A stretch of 64,000 nt of DNA from Rhizoctonia solani (GCF_016906535.1 NC_057372.1:2027501-2091500), one strand, 5' to 3'. Shown: positions 47,386-60,335, counted from the stretch's first letter. The notes: a model not told the origin generated them from the sequence alone. Made by a program: numbers and translations.

Positions 47386-48417
47386 TTTATGTGATTTAGG
47401 TGTGTGTAGTTTGTGTCGACTAATGAATGTGGGTTAGTATATTCGTATTCGTATATAGTGAGCGTCAGGAAGACCACATAGACAGATGGTGGTCGAGCGA
47501 ACACACAGCGGGCCGCGGGGTTGCGATGGGGGGGCGGGAGAAGACAAGGCCAAGCAACAGCTCAGGGCGTTTGACAAGTATTACTTACACAAATTGTAAA
47601 GACAAACGAAGCTAGAACCTCTTCGGGGTCTTCACAGAAGATGCCGACAGATAAAGAGTGTGAGTGTGCAGCGAACGAACGGCCGAACGAGACGATGCCT
47701 GCGTCGTCAAGTGCGAAAGAGCGAGGGAGAGACGGTTGTGGTAAGGATCAAGTCCACCTCGGAATAATAAGAGCCTGGCCAGCCGAGCCGTCTCGGCTTG
47801 AAACGTACCTAAAGGAACTGCCCAGACACGACCAAACAATAACGATCCCGCCGGCTCGCGGCTTGACAACGGATGTTCCACCAGGGGGTAAATCTAATAA
47901 AAGTGAAAAAGTAATGCGAGAGACCAGCCCCGCGTGGAAAAGAAATAGAAATCAAAAAGTCTAGGGGAGAAATGTGAAAGCAAACGGGGGGACTATCGAA
48001 GTAAGGAGAGGAATCCATGTGCACAACCCAGGTCTATGAGTACGGGAGCGCTGCGGGTTTGTAATATAGATCGAAGAACTTACCGTCGCCAGGTTCCTAC
48101 TCTCACCAACGGCCGGCCGTGCAAGGTCTAAAAGATAAAGTTGTGCCCAGCACGAGTGAGAGGGGGAGAGATCCAGTTGGATCGTCTGCCAAGTTCAGTG
48201 AGGCCTGGCCCTTCTATACACTTTACCAGCACTCCCCTCGTGCTGTCAGATCGCGACAAACTCAACGCTACTATTCCGGTCGCTAGATACGGAAGGTATG
48301 TATTTTCGGCACAATTGGATTTGTCGCATACAATCTGGCCCATAACACCCCTACCCCCTAGTCCTACCGCCGAGCGCCTAACACGTCTCCGCAATTCGTT
48401 ACTCGTAGTCGGCGACA
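47386..48417. other. Divergent intergenic region between tetraspanin and MET8
   Basis: About 1 kb holding both promoters. Purine-rich with a G7 run at about 47530. Open frames at 47641-47964 and 48141-48443 lack recognisable content; not called. Confidence 0.4.
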
Positions 48418-49405
48418 ATGGACATTCCTGCTATCCAACCTGACGCATCCTTGCTTCTCGCATGGCAACTCAAGAACAAGAATGTGCTGATCGTCGGTGG
48501 CGGGACCGTCGCATCTGGCCGACTCGATGCCGTACTTGAGGCCTCGGCGCGTGTTACGCTTGTCTCCCCCCGCCAAGGACTCGACCGGATAACCGCATAC
48601 CGAATATTCGAAGACGTGCCAGACGTCAGGTCACGCATATCATACATCGACCGCGAGTTCACGCTCGACACGGACGTCTCGCTCGTCGAAAGCGCCGACT
48701 TGGTCCTGACGGCGATAGATGACGTCGATTTGAGCAAACAGATCTGTGCCCTTGCCCGCGCTCGCAAGGTCCCTGTCAACGTCGCTGATGTTCCACCCGA
48801 GTGCGATTTCTATTTTGGTTCGCAGATTAGGGATGGCCCGTTGCAGATTATGATTTCAACCGGTGGTGCCGCGCCCAAATTGTCGAATCTTATTCGAAAG
48901 CGGGTGGAGGAGGCGCTTCCTCCTCCCCCATTTCTCGGGGACGCTATTCGCCGAGTGGGTATACTCAGAGCTAGGCTTAGGAAACGTGCACCTGGAGTCG
49001 GTGGGGCCTTGGGCAAGAGGCGAATGAGGTGGGTATTTACGCTTTTTTTTTTCGGTTCAGGGCGCCAAGGCCAGAACTTGCGAGCTGAAATGCATACAGG
49101 TGGATGATTAAAGTGTGCGAAACCTGGTCTTTTGAACAGCTTGCACAATTGGACGATGAGAGGATTGAAAAGCTGCTTGAAGCGGGCTGGGATAAGGGAT
49201 TAACCGTACCTTCGTACGAGGAACTTGGCGGCACAGTGCCTACTGTCAGGTACGATAAACTTCCCCTGAAATCAGCATGATACCTAGTTTAACCTTGCAT
49301 TCTAGTTGGGTAGAGCGGATTCCTTCAGGCACACTCCCCGTAGCTGCAGGGTTTATTGCCGGTGCCCTCTTCACCAGCGCGCTCGTGCTCTTGCGGCGAA
49401 AGTAA
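48418..49405 (+). CDS. MET8: Siroheme synthase MET8 (precorrin-2 dehydrogenase/ferrochelatase)
   Basis: Catalyses NAD-dependent oxidation of precorrin-2 and iron insertion to give siroheme for sulfite and nitrite reductases. Exons 48418-49028, 49100-49249 and 49306-49405. The N-terminal Rossmann fold has KNVLIVGGGTVASGRLDAVL and VLTAIDDVDLSKQICALAR, VPVNVADVPPECDFYFGSQI follows, and IMISTGGAAPKLSNLIRKRV is the dimerisation/ferrochelatase segment. Unlike yeast Met8p, the C-terminus adds a hydrophobic stretch (LPVAAGFIAGALFTSALVLL) followed by RRK and stop, a likely tail anchor. About 285 residues. Frame intact. Starts at the first ATG after an in-frame-stop-rich leader. Confidence 0.9.
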
Positions 49406-49816
49406 ATGCTTACACAGCACCGGAGCAGGGGCCGAGTTTCAGTCTCCCGAAAAAACAAATGTTTTTACGAAAAAGGGAGATTGCGATATATGTATTCTTA
49501 GGCGTACGACTGTTACTACATGTGTATCGATTTAATTCATTACGAGCTGCCGCCTCATGCCCACCCCAGGCGCAACCTCCGTTTCCCGTTTTGACAAAAA
49601 CAAGACAACAAGACAAGACAAATTACAGTGGAGAGAACCCTGATTGATAGCCAAACGGTGACTTGCGCATCTGGTGTGAGAAGAAACATGAAACCCGGCC
49701 GGCCGGTACGCCTAAGTTTGTCATTCCTGACCACCACCGGCAGTGATCACAATCCCAACAGCTCGCTCAGGCAGGGTTGTTCGACTTTAGGCTGAAATTG
49801 AGGGAGCCGGCATTGG
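49406..49816. other. Intergenic
   Basis: About 410 bp, the promoter and leader of the PH-CNH gene. I looked for an upstream exon coding for a DH (RhoGEF) domain and saw none. Confidence 0.4.
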
Positions 49817-52800
49817 ATGATGGCGAGCTCTCTGCTTGATCCCGCGGCTCAACATGCGGCCGACATTGTTCAGGCTCGTGGTCTGGGTGTACCCGATCGC
49901 AATGCGCTCATGGCTGGTGTCTTGAGCCAGCGCAACTCCAAGTCCTCGTTATTCTCAAAGGACACCAAGGTACCTCACACACCATCCCCTGCTCATAACC
50001 CAACGCTGACCCCTCGGCTCGAGCAGACCAAGGAGCGCGATCTTCGAGTCTTTCTCTTTGACTGTGCGATTGTCTTGCTTACGCCCAATCCCAACGAGAG
50101 GGAAAAGGGATGGGTCTTGTTCTGTGAGGTAAGTAAAAATAGACACCGTTCCGTTTTTTCCCCCCTTTGAAAAACATGCACTCATCAAACATCCCCCACA
50201 CCGCTCATTTAGCCTATTCCCATCGAACTCCTCACACTTCGCGCCATACGCACCCCTTCCAACACTCCCCATGCTCCACAAGCTCGCCGTTCATGGTTCC
50301 TCGACCGTTTACCAGCAGCCCCAATCTCTCCCCCAGCACGTGCCAAGACTCCTCCACCGTTTGGCTCGAGAACCCAATCGATGGCTTCCGTGAACGCTAA
50401 TGCTAATGGCTACAGCAACAGCAACAGCAACGGCAATGGAGTAGAAGCGAGTGATTTCTCGTTGGTGTTGTCCACGCTTGGGAGGAAGGATCCTACTCGT
50501 ACATGGCCGATCACTTTACACGCATCAGATGCGATTGAACAGCGTGCTTGGGCCCAGTCCGTCTCCACTCGACAGGAAGAAATCAGAGTGCAGGGCAGGG
50601 ATGGGTCCATGAGGGGTTGGGGACTCGCACCTATCAAGGTTGGAGCGCTGGGGGGAGCTCGTGTGACTTGTTATGTCGATTACGGTATGTCACGTTCATT
50701 GTCCATCTGCCTGGCATGCGAGCTTGACGATCAATTGCACATCACAGACGTGGGCTATCTCAAAGCTCGCCTGTGGGGGACTCCAGAGGGATTGTACGAG
50801 CACATTTTGAATGCACCCAACCAGCAACTTGCCGTTCGCAAGATTCTCGATTTGCCTGGTGTAACACATGTGCTCGTCATCGACTTTGATGAGCGACTGA
50901 TGATTGTACTTGTAGCTGGTATGTATCCTCCAGCCATTCGTTATGCCACTTCTGACCTAGCATTTCATCGGGTTTGTAATATGTCTACATATGAATTATA
51001 GAGCAAACTGCGTATCTGGCTCCGTTCCCTGGCCCAGCCGCAACGCTCGAAGTCTCACGTCTGAAGAAGCTTGGAACTAATATCACACACATCGCCGCTG
51101 GTGTGCTAATTTCACAACCCACTCCATCGCCCAATGCTGGAACCTCGCCACCATCGGCTTTTGTTGATCCAGGTACGCATTGAGTTGATGAGCGAGAGAC
51201 AGTAAGCTTATGCGGATTATCACCAGAAGCGAAGCGTGAGCGCCGCAAGAGCAACACGCTCATCAAGCCTCCACATCGCGGCGCGGTCGCATCGGGGGCG
51301 AGCTCGACCAAATCTTCTGTGCCTAGTATGATTCGCAAGGAGCAGGATAGGGAGAGTGTGCGTACTGGACCTGTACCTTCGACACCCACTGTGCCTAGTA
51401 TTGTTGCACCACCCGCTGCACCTGTATCTCCTGCTGTTCCTGCTACACCTCCTGCTCCATCTACGCCCCCTACATCCACACTTGCTCCCGCCTCCACTCC
51501 GCGCGAGAGCCTTTCTCCTACCAAGGGCAAGGAAAAAGAGAAAAAGAGCCGTAGGATATCGGATATCGGTATATTCTCATTGTGGAAGCGTAAACCCGCC
51601 AAAGATAAACAAGGAACTCGTCGTACATCAACTGCCGCATCCGATATCGGTCCTTCGACCGCTCATAGCGCTTCCAAGACTGCGGCGAGCCCAACCAAGT
51701 CCATTCCAGCTGCGACCGCAAAGACCGAGTCGGCTGCGTCTTCCCTGAAGCCCACTCCGTCGGGATACGACGGTGCGCCGCTGACCAAGACCAAGTCGGC
51801 GACTCTACCTGCAGCCATGCTACGCCTGCCCAGCTTCGAATTTGACACTCCAAAGGGGGAGGAGCCCAAGGCTAATGGAAATGGGAACATCGAAGCGCAC
51901 GAACCTACGAAGCGCGCGAGTATCGACGGCGGTACGGGCGCTGACGAAGTTGGGACTCTGGCCGGCCTTGGTCGCCCTTCTGTTGTCAGCCAGACAATGC
52001 CCTCTCGCACGAGCACGGGAGCAAGCGCGGGTGGACTGGGCCGTATCGCCCGTAAGCTCACCACCGAATCGAACAGGAGCGTGGGCTCAAAGTCTAAAGA
52101 GGCCACTGGACCGGCGCCTCAAATCCAGATTGCGCTCGATTTCCCGAGCATTGCTTGGCCGTCGATGTTGGATAACGGGACTCCTGGTAAATCAGACCTG
52201 TTTTCGGGATCGGACTTTTTGGCGGATGTGCAAAAGGATATTGGAGATTTGATGGCGGGGACTTTGGGCAAGTCGTTGAGCGAAGAAGCGAGTGCCGACT
52301 CGCCCATCGGAAGGACAAGGAGTCCCGTTCCCGAGGCCATTAGCGAAGAGCCAGAGGGGACGGTGACGCCCGAGGCGGCCGAGCCAAAGGAAAATGGACA
52401 CGCAGATGTGAATGGAAAAGTTGAGGAGTTGGCGGAGAACGAGGCCGCTCCCGCTCCGGTTGCGGAGGAGCATGATACTCAGGAGACGGCGCCTGCTACG
52501 TTGCCGGTACCTCCGTCGGTTCCGATGCCTTCCCCACGCCCGTCGCAACAGCCTCAGCACACTCGGTTCTTGGTACTTTCCAAGAGCACCACGCTCAGTA
52601 CGAGTGTGAGGCTCTACACGGTCGGGGGGCTCAAGGTGGAGGACGATGGCGATATTGGAGGTGGTCGCCTAACCTTTTTCAAGGTCCGTACAGCTGGTAT
52701 ATGCACATGGTCAGTCACTAATATTTTTTTTTAGGAGTGCTATGTCCCTTCTCAGACATTCTCTATCGATTTTCTCAAGTCTCGCATCTGCTTTGGCAGC

Positions 52801-53404
52801 AACGATGGCTTTGAGATCCTGGACCCTTCAACCGGCAAAGTCGACCAATTCCTCGATCCAGTTGAAATGTCCGATGCCGACGGTCCACTCGGGTTCCTCA
52901 TTAACCACTCTCGCCGACCCAAGCCGGGTGCAGTGTTCCGTGTAGATCAAAAGTTCTTGTGTTGCTATGATGGTCAGTCAAGTCTGATACGCCGGTTGTT
53001 TGGGGATTGCTAATCACGATTGGCTTCCAGACTTTGCGTTCTTTTTGGACAAGTTCGGAAAGCGCACGAGGGAGGATTGGCTTGTCAAATGGCTCGGTAC
53101 TCCTACTAGCTTCTGTGAGTGCACAACCTGTTCCCGGTAATTTCGCTCTAATGTTTTTTGTTGGTCCGTAGCCGTCCAATACCCATATCTATTCGCATTT
53201 GAACCCGAATTTACCGAAATTAGGCACTGCGCCACTGGCGAGCTTCTCCAGCTCATTCCACAGTCTGGTTCAAGGCGCCTAACAGCCGGAGACTTCATCG
53301 CTCCTGCTCAAAAGATGGAAGGAACGCCCCACCGACGGGTCAGCGGAGAAATTCTTCTCGAGTCCGAGGGCTCACTCTATGCACTTCGTCCTCTTCAACA
53401 ATAG
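49817..53404 (+). CDS. PH and CNH domain protein, Rom1/2-related C-terminal architecture
   Basis: Starts MMASSLLDPAAQHAADIV at 49817. The PH-like core RDLRVFLFDCAIVLLTPN and EKGWVLFCE|PIPIELLTLRAI resembles the PH domain that precedes CNH in fungal Rho1 exchange factors. The CNH (citron homology) domain starts around VTCYVDY-DVGYLKARLWGTPEG, continues LAVRKILDLPGVTHVLVIDF and LMIVLVAEQTAYLAPFPGP, is interrupted by a huge disordered Pro/Ser/Ala/Lys insert (51200-52560), and resumes with TRFLVLSKSTTLSTSVRL, CYVPSQTFSIDFLKSRICFG, DGFEILDPSTG, DQKFLCCYDDFAFFLDKFG and FEPEFTEIRHCATGELLQLI. It ends YALRPLQQ. A (Asn-Ser)n repeat lies at about 50410. No DH domain is encoded, so it is not an exchange factor by itself. 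Frame intact across about eight exons. Confidence 0.75.
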
Positions 53405-55000
53405 GCCACACAAGCCCATCCCAATTAATTACTTCTTTCGTTTCGTTGTGCACAGTATTCCCCTCATTTTGTTTCTTGATCCATGCCTCGCCTCCTTTTC
53501 TCACATATATGCACACTGCTTATCTGAATCTGCTACGTCTGTTTCTCGTGTGGACATTAATGATGATCTTTCCTTTTTTGGCCAACTTCCTATTTGCTCA
53601 GCATGTACATGACGTTAATTCCGGTTATTGTCGCTCAAATGGTATTCTTGTCTTCACTTCTTTTGCATGTGCAGAGTGGTGTTGGGATTTCCAATCCCGC
53701 TAAAGAGACGATTATGGTGGCAGTGGCGGTCCCAAACCCAGCAACTGTTGGCCGATAATTGGCGTGGTAGAGGATTGTTCCTTGGGTACGTGATTGATAG
53801 GGCCGATCCAGGGGGCGTGTACTGACGTATATGGGCATTGGTTTCACGAAAATAAGCCACTAATATGAGTAGCTATTCTAACTACATAACCACTTTGTAC
53901 TAGCTCAGATTCGTCTAATGGCGTGGGCTCTACCTAGCGGATCCACCTGCTCACCGGGGCTACATAATGCAGCGAAAATAACCGAGTTCAAATTGGGAGG
54001 ATTGGATGGGCGTCTTGAGACCCTATGAGTAAACGTGATATAAACCTCGTGGACACCTCGTTCATCATTACTTGTCTTCAAAGGTCCATCCGACATCTTC
54101 AGTCACTCAAGTGGCCATATGTACCTCATTTCGACACAGCTTTGATATGTATACAGAGAGGTAGCATCATAATATTGGCGTCCTGAGAGGAAGCTTATGG
54201 GCGTAGGTTCTGTATTTGCTTGATGAAACTTAGAGGCCAGTCAAACGGCTGAGCTCGAGTTGCGAGGTCAAACATAACTTGTACCACGCGTGCTCCATGA
54301 TTGACGCCAGACCATTGCAGCCTCAACAACTACTTTGCCCAGCAAAGGAAGGTAGCCACATGTTGGCTTGTTTATATGTCTCCTCTGTTAGACTGATCAC
54401 CCAACAAACGGTTTCCCCTCTCTCTTCTTCATACCTTAGAATCGGATTATTATTTTTTAATATAGATCTCATCTCTGCGATACTTGGTTTATATCTTCAC
54501 TCGATGTGGGGATCACTCACTCTTATTATCGAAAGGCGCTCGGACGTCACCGAATTAATAGCTTATTATTGTATTCTGTAAGTCTAATTTAATTCACTGA
54601 TGTATTCGGGCGCGGCCCGTTGACCACTCTTCATGCAATCCATTAGTATCATTACAGTGTCAATTGCTGGCCAGTTGACATTAATCGAGGCTGCTATTTC
54701 CCTCTTCCGCGTACTTGAGGCGCTCGCCATTTTCATAATCGACATATCCTACTCATTCATCTATGTGCACAAACGATTGGCACAGATTCATTTGATCTCG
54801 CCATTGGATATGGAGGATCGCAATTACTCAGCTCTGAAAATAAAAGGTCTGTCAAGGTTCTCCCTTGTACGTGTTGTGCTTCATGATTTAACTAAATACT
54901 ATATACGTCTGAAGAGCATAATGCGTCCGAATTTATTCGCCCAGGCGCACAGGTGCGCCACACAGAGCGAGGATTGAATAAACCCGCTATACAATGCGCA
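53405..55000. other. Intergenic, with ambiguous hydrophobic open frames
   Basis: About 1.6 kb. Open frames at 54279-54581 and 54633-54977 encode hydrophobic stretches (for example FRVLEALAIFIIDISYSF) but show no family motif, and AT-rich DNA often gives such frames by chance. They could be 5' exons of the caspase-like gene. Confidence 0.3.
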
Positions 55001-56649
55001 CCAATCTACGTCGACACGGACAAATGTGAGAGCTATATGCATAATGGTATATCTAGGTGCTTAATTATGAGCCAGTTGTTAATAGTCCCACTGAAATCGA
55101 AGGGCTTACGGGTAGTCCAGACTCCCCGACTAACAAGTCAATTCGAGCCCCTGAAAAACGTGGTCGAAATGAAGGTAAGTTCTCATCACTTGGAACAGCT
55201 TCAATGGCATTGACAGTGATGCTTACTTCCACTATTCAGCCGTTGTTCAGGCTGCGAGGACAGTTCAGACAGCATATGTTTCATCTATTCGGCCTACCGA
55301 TTCAGAACGCCAGTCACAGTGCACTCAGGCCCAACCAGTTCCCCACAAGAAACCTTATATTCAAGCCTGTAAAAGAAATACAGCACCATGTTCTTCTACC
55401 GCCAGCCACTTACTTGATCCTCCAGAAAAGCGGAATTCCCTTCTGGGTAGTTTGAAAGGAGTTGGAATTTCTCATGCGGGCCCAGTATCAAGCTCTTCAA
55501 CGCACGTACATGTGCTAGGAGTTGGCTTGAGTTGGAAGCATGACGCAATGAGGCTTCTCTCTGGGCCATCTCACGACATTCCCTGGCTTAAGCAATTCTT
55601 TTCTTACCAACAACACACTCACTTTACCTCATTGCTGGACGAGCAGGCCTCGTTCAACGCAATTCATGAGTCAGTGGCAAGTATATATATGAATGCCCAA
55701 CCTGGGGATCACATCGTCTTATACTTCACTGGCCATGGGAACAAAAGCAACTCTCTCGAACTTTACGACAACCCTGATTCACTTAATGAGATTATCTTGA
55801 ATAGGTGGATCATTGAACTCAGGCAAAAGACGCCGAACAGGCCCCGGATTCCTGTTCACATTATCTTTGACTTTTGTCGTGAAAGTCCAAATCGCTCTAA
55901 TGCTCAGCTTGACGTGGATGTAAATATCATCTGGAGCTGTCCTCCGGGCCAAAAGGCTCTGGATATGTTCCTATCACCCGACTTGCCCTACTCCAACTTC
56001 CTGAAGGCCCTGTTACTCGCCATCGGTGACGGCTCCAAATCTTGCCTACCTTCTACGCAGTCTTTTGCGCTCAGGATAATGGAAATTTCGAATATTGTAT
56101 GGGGTGTCAAATGCCATCAACTTCGGAGCCGGAGACGGTGGTGTCGTCATCTACAACTGTGCAAGCTATGTCGTGACGACAAAAACATCTCTAATTGTGA
56201 TAATGATTGGCCCAATTTACGACTTTTTGAGGGTCTCGACAATATGTACTTGGGTGTAAGTGACAATCGTACCATTATTGAGTTGGAACTAACTTAAAAC
56301 AGTCGCCTCTTGACTTCTCAACACTGGTGAGGTATGCGTTGACTCGCTTCCCTTTGCCTATCCAAAAGGTTTGTCAGACCCTCGAAGCCAATCGTTGGTT
56401 TATGTACTTCGTAAGTTTGGACTTGGGAAGCGCACGCTCCTTGCTCACTTATGTATGTCTATGCAGAATCCAAGCAGAATAAGCACAAACAACGGATCAC
56501 AGAGATCCCACAAGTTCCTGCCCCACTATGATCACCATGTTATGAAAACCGAGAGTAATATGCGCCATATGACCTTACCACCTGGCCTTGTTCTTACCTA
56601 TGGTACCTTATCCACACGTGCTTCTCAGCCCGGCCCGGTTCGACCATAA
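55001..56649 (+). CDS. Caspase-like (peptidase C14 / metacaspase-type) protein
   Basis: The central exon reads THVHVLGVGLSWKHDAMRLL, DIPWLKQFFSYQQHTHFTSL, then DHIVLYFTGHGNKSNSLELY (catalytic His in FTGHG) and VHIIFDFCRESPNRSN (catalytic Cys in DFC). This is the p20 His-Cys dyad of caspase-like peptidases. Further on, WSCPPGQKALDMFLSPDLPY is typical of the agaricomycete group. An upstream exon (55057 onward: LNYEPVVNSPTEIEG, SIRAPEKRGRNE) joins in phase across an intron near 55173-55238 to AVVQAARTVQTAYVSSI. The 3' part after about 56020 is uncertain; SPLDFSTLVRYALTRFPLPI and a final exon ending QPGPVRP (stop 56649) fit. The start codon is not resolved. Such proteins may act in cell death or self/non-self responses; function here is inferred only. 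Confidence 0.65.
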
Positions 56650-58193
56650 ATTATCACTTTTATGTAATATATGTGCTAGTAGCACCACTGTAGCGTTATG
56701 ATAATACCACACTCGAGCTCGATCTTTGATACATGTTACTCACCGTACTGTTCGAATATATTATTGGTTTTCAGTTTTGAATTGTAGGTTTGATAGCTGA
56801 TGTAGTCTCTAGTGTGATTGGGCTGTATTTATAATATATATATATGGATTGGAACCACTGCATCGGTTGAAACTCAGTTAGCCCGGGCCGGAAGATCCTG
56901 TCCATGGATCAGATTACACTAGAGCTGAGAAGCTTACAGTACTCGAGAATACTTGGTAAGTTCAAAATACAAGAAAAAGACAAAGGCCTCACAGAACACC
57001 TTTTGCGGAAATAATGTATTGCACTACCCAGTGTGAGGTACCTATAACTAACATGCCCTCGCCAATCATAGCATAACTTGAATGTTCATATTTTGAGACA
57101 TGTGGTTGTACATTCTAATCGCTATCGTTTGCATGCGCATACAAGCCAACCATAGAACATTGAAGGCATCTCGATATGTTCTACACAAGTGGCCGGTTAC
57201 GGAACAGAAACCATTATCGCTAAGGAAAACTGTGGCAGTCAAATAATATACATGTGTTTGTGAGGAGTGGCAGGATCAGCATTTCATCCTGTGTATTACG
57301 GCTGGCGGATCCAAATTGGACCGTATTAGTTACATGTATACAGTAACTGAGCTAGATGATGTCATAGGAACGATCAATTTCGGGCACGTGAGTGACGCGT
57401 CCAAGGAGGTTGAATGTTCAGATTTTTGAAGGCACCTGATGTTGCCAAACATTCCATCATGTCACTATATCTACAATTTATTCGAGGACCGATTTAGACA
57501 CGTGCAATATGTGCGCGTAAATTCTCAGAATACCTGGGGCAGAAGCACGAAGTGAAGCCTGGTCTTACCTCGTTCTGGTCGTCTCCCCCCGGACCCGTTC
57601 CGAGGCGTATTGTGATAGGAGATATATGCAGAGAGGAAAAGTGCTGCTTTCAAACAACTATCACGCGATTCTTTATCGTGTTTCTTCAAATTATCGCATC
57701 CAAATCGCTAGTAAGCAAATACTATATCGGTCGATTGCTCGCGTGAACGTCGCTTTTCGTACTTGCGGGGAAAGCTTGGACGCCTGATGTAGGACATAGA
57801 TAGTTGCCGGGGATCTAATTTATGTTTCCAATTTGAGCGATATTACCGGAGCGGCTTCGAAGAAGCAAAATTAGTATAAGTTCACAAATCATCCCCATGT
57901 CGGCCAGGCATTCAGACAGCTTCAAGCAGCTCTGTACCTTCTCTTAGCCATGTATTTTGGACGTTGAAAGGTAGGGTTACTGTTGATATAGTCGAATGTA
58001 TGAAGTTTGCGACGTCTGTGATACCTAGTTACTGACAAAGGGGTAGCACAGCGGCATCAGGCGCTTATAATTAAGAGCAGTATATGTGGTATTAGAGCAT
58101 GGTCTGTGTCCAATAATTTACAAGAGTAATTATATATGAGTGATGGCTCTAATCGTAAACAGAAGCAGACGGAGTACAAACCAACTAACCTAA
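56650..58193. other. Intergenic, 1.5 kb AT-rich
   Basis: Many stops in all frames. A (TA)n-like stretch at about 56829-56843. No gene or repeat that I can support. Confidence 0.4.
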
Positions 58194-59274
58194 TCAAAAA
58201 TTGCAGCTACGAAAAGCAAGCGTATGTATCAAAGCCTAGATGATAAGCATGGAGAGTAGAACTTACCTCGCGCTCGACTTGGTCTCCACCAACGTGGCTG
58301 GACCAGTACTACTGTTGCTACCTTGGAACGTGTTGTACACTAGGGTCGGAGGGTATAAGAGTTCAGCTCGGCATCGATTGTCGATATCTCCTATGACTCG
58401 AGTCCACTCCCACCACGAGCAGTTTGTCACTGTGAGTAATTAAGTCGCACCAACATTTAATTCGTCTTTGAATTATGTAGCGTAATCCCCGTTCCCGAGC
58501 GAATAGTGGAGCTACTATACACAATATGAGTCGATGCTGATCAGACATGGGATAAAATACGGTACGGTGGTATTTCAGACACACCGGAAGGCTTACATCC
58601 ATGCTTGTGCTGCATGGCCTATTACTAGCACTCCTGCCCCCACCCCCTTCAGAAAAACGGCAGCTCTGCTCGTAACAGAGGCTTAACGGAAGGTGATAGT
58701 GTTCTCACAGATCACAGATAATCTTGGGTTAGAAGCTGCGGTTAGTTCAAGGATCTTGGATTCCCTTGTTCTGGCCCGCATCAAGCGCGGCGTTACAGTC
58801 GGCGTATGTGTGAGTATGTAGCACCGATGATCGGGAGTAAGAAGGCTATAAAAGAGAAACTTTAAGCTCAAGGACGAAGGGGAATCCTCGGTGACGTCTT
58901 CCTTCTGTCTGTGTGGGCGACGCCATGGCCGTATACTCAGCGGATGCTCTCGCCCGTGAATTGTCGTGCGTTCAAATCGGGTACTACGATCGCGAGTAAG
59001 TATCGAGGACGGACTACTTGCGCTTTCACACCCTTCTAGTCGCCGTCATCGAGGGACTCGCAGAGAGATAGTCGTCTGCGGATGAGGATATATTGGGCAA
59101 CGAGCAGCTGGCAGCGCGCTTATCCGAAGATATAGCGGCGGCTGTTTGAGTAGAGACGTCAACGGTGGCATTAATGGGTAGTAAAAGACAGCTGAAGAGC
59201 TCCGGTGAGTGTTGGCGGCTGCCATTAAGATGATGGCGGGATTGCCGAGAAATTGAGCCGACAGCAGTGAGCAC
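58194..59274 (-). pseudogene. Decayed PL3 pectate lyase, copy B1
   Basis: Minus-strand relic of a gene like A1. The first-exon remnant reads SSDKRAASCSLPNISSS (about 59080-59150), matching the SDKRAASC junction of the intact copies. Further left, remnants of the third exon can be followed: a GADQQ-like segment near 58800, the GGGAKSAPDVVVRHNG-like region near 58600-58660, DKLLVVGVDSSHRRYRQ near 58420 and VYNTFQGSNSSTGPATLVE near 58300. The terminal mini-exon survives as SCNF plus stop (TGA at 58194-58196). Stops and indels interrupt the frame in between, and the signal peptide is lost. Divergent from B2. Confidence 0.75.
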
Positions 59275-60335
59275 TGAATGTGCCCCCTACCACCTATGGT
59301 ATTTATAAAATAGGCTCGACCTGTGCTAGTGAGTAGGGGCAGTCGCCACCCAAAGAGAAGACAAGATTCAGCGGAACCCTACCGTAGACGTTACAATAGA
59401 TTCATATTTATATGAACACAAACAATCACGATCGACCCCGTAAACGCACCGGTGAAACCGTCTGTCGGCGAGATTTCATTTCGGGGTGCTGATAGTACCT
59501 ACAATACCATGACGTGTCAGTACCCACCGGCGGTATTGAGTGGGGTAGATTTCATGCCGGAGATAGCGGTGAGCTCGAGGCGCAAAATCACGAACTTAAG
59601 CTACGCACGGTGAATCTCAAAAGTGTGGGTTTCTGTAGTTTTTGGGCTAACCATGTATCTGCTCCTGGAGATGGGCGAGTGAATAACCATTGATATGATT
59701 TTCTGCATGGTTGATTAATGTAAGCAATTTCTCAGAAGCAATGCTTCTCTCAATATAAAGGTACCCATACGTTAATGGACCAAGAAACCGATTAGTGCAA
59801 AACTGGATCATGTCAAAAATGGCTTGGCACACTAGTTGTGGGCGAAGGCACCACGGATAAAAATACGAAGCGAGCCGGTAAAGTTGGTTCTGCGGCAGTT
59901 CTAGATTGACCGGCTCCGAGCCATGAAATTATTCGTAAACGGAGACTATCTCATCTTCAATGGCTCTGTTTCAAAAAGTCAGAAGAAATCAACCAAGACG
60001 ACTATGATATCAAGTATCATATCTGAGCAGGTATAATTAGATTCAGTATTGCCGGCCGGGGTATTTATTAGTAGCCACCGGTGCCTCCTCGAGAACAGAT
60101 TAGAACTGGCAGGGGTTTTGATAACAAGCCACTTGTTGGTTTTTAATTACGAGCTGTTGAATCAGCATCAATAATTATTGGTACTTATCCAATAGCTCGT
60201 AGTTGAAACATTCTGCTATAATCCTGACGTGCCATGCTGCTCAGCCATCTGTATCTCGAGCTCAGCATCTATGCTCGATCCCTGATCCAGCGCAACGATT
60301 GCGTAGCTCTTAGTCGGCCATATGTATCTATGTAT
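59275..60335. other. Shared upstream region of the decayed PL3 pair (empty site)
   Basis: Aligns with both flanks of the transposon at the A locus. GAGATTTCATTTCGG (about 59470) matches GAAATTTCACTCCGG left of the element, and ACCATGACGTGTCAG (about 59508) matches CTCATGACGTGTCAA right of it. The TTGGCACAC...GAAGGCACC block at about 59823 matches about 43673. The site TGCTGATAGTACC at about 59490 is where the element sits in the A pair. No gene of its own. Confidence 0.75.
59401..59416. promoter_or_regulatory. Palindrome in the PL3 B shared promoter
   Basis: TTCATAT-TT-ATATGAA, the counterpart of the 35662-35689 palindrome, embedded in flanking sequence that still aligns with the A pair (ATAGATTCATA before, ACACAAACAATCACGATCG after). 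Confidence 0.5.

Noticed and set aside
53880..54030. Possible tRNA-like sequence (TAGCTCAGATTCG ... GAGTTCAAATTGGG)
   Set aside because: Stems do not pair at the required spacing and the anticodon arm is absent.
58925..59000. Short plus-strand exon MAVYSADALARELSCVQIGYYDRE with a GTAAGT donor, at first like an N-terminus of RNA polymerase I largest subunit
   Set aside because: It lies opposite the position of exon 2 of the decayed PL3 copy B1, no second exon follows, and the similarity is too short.
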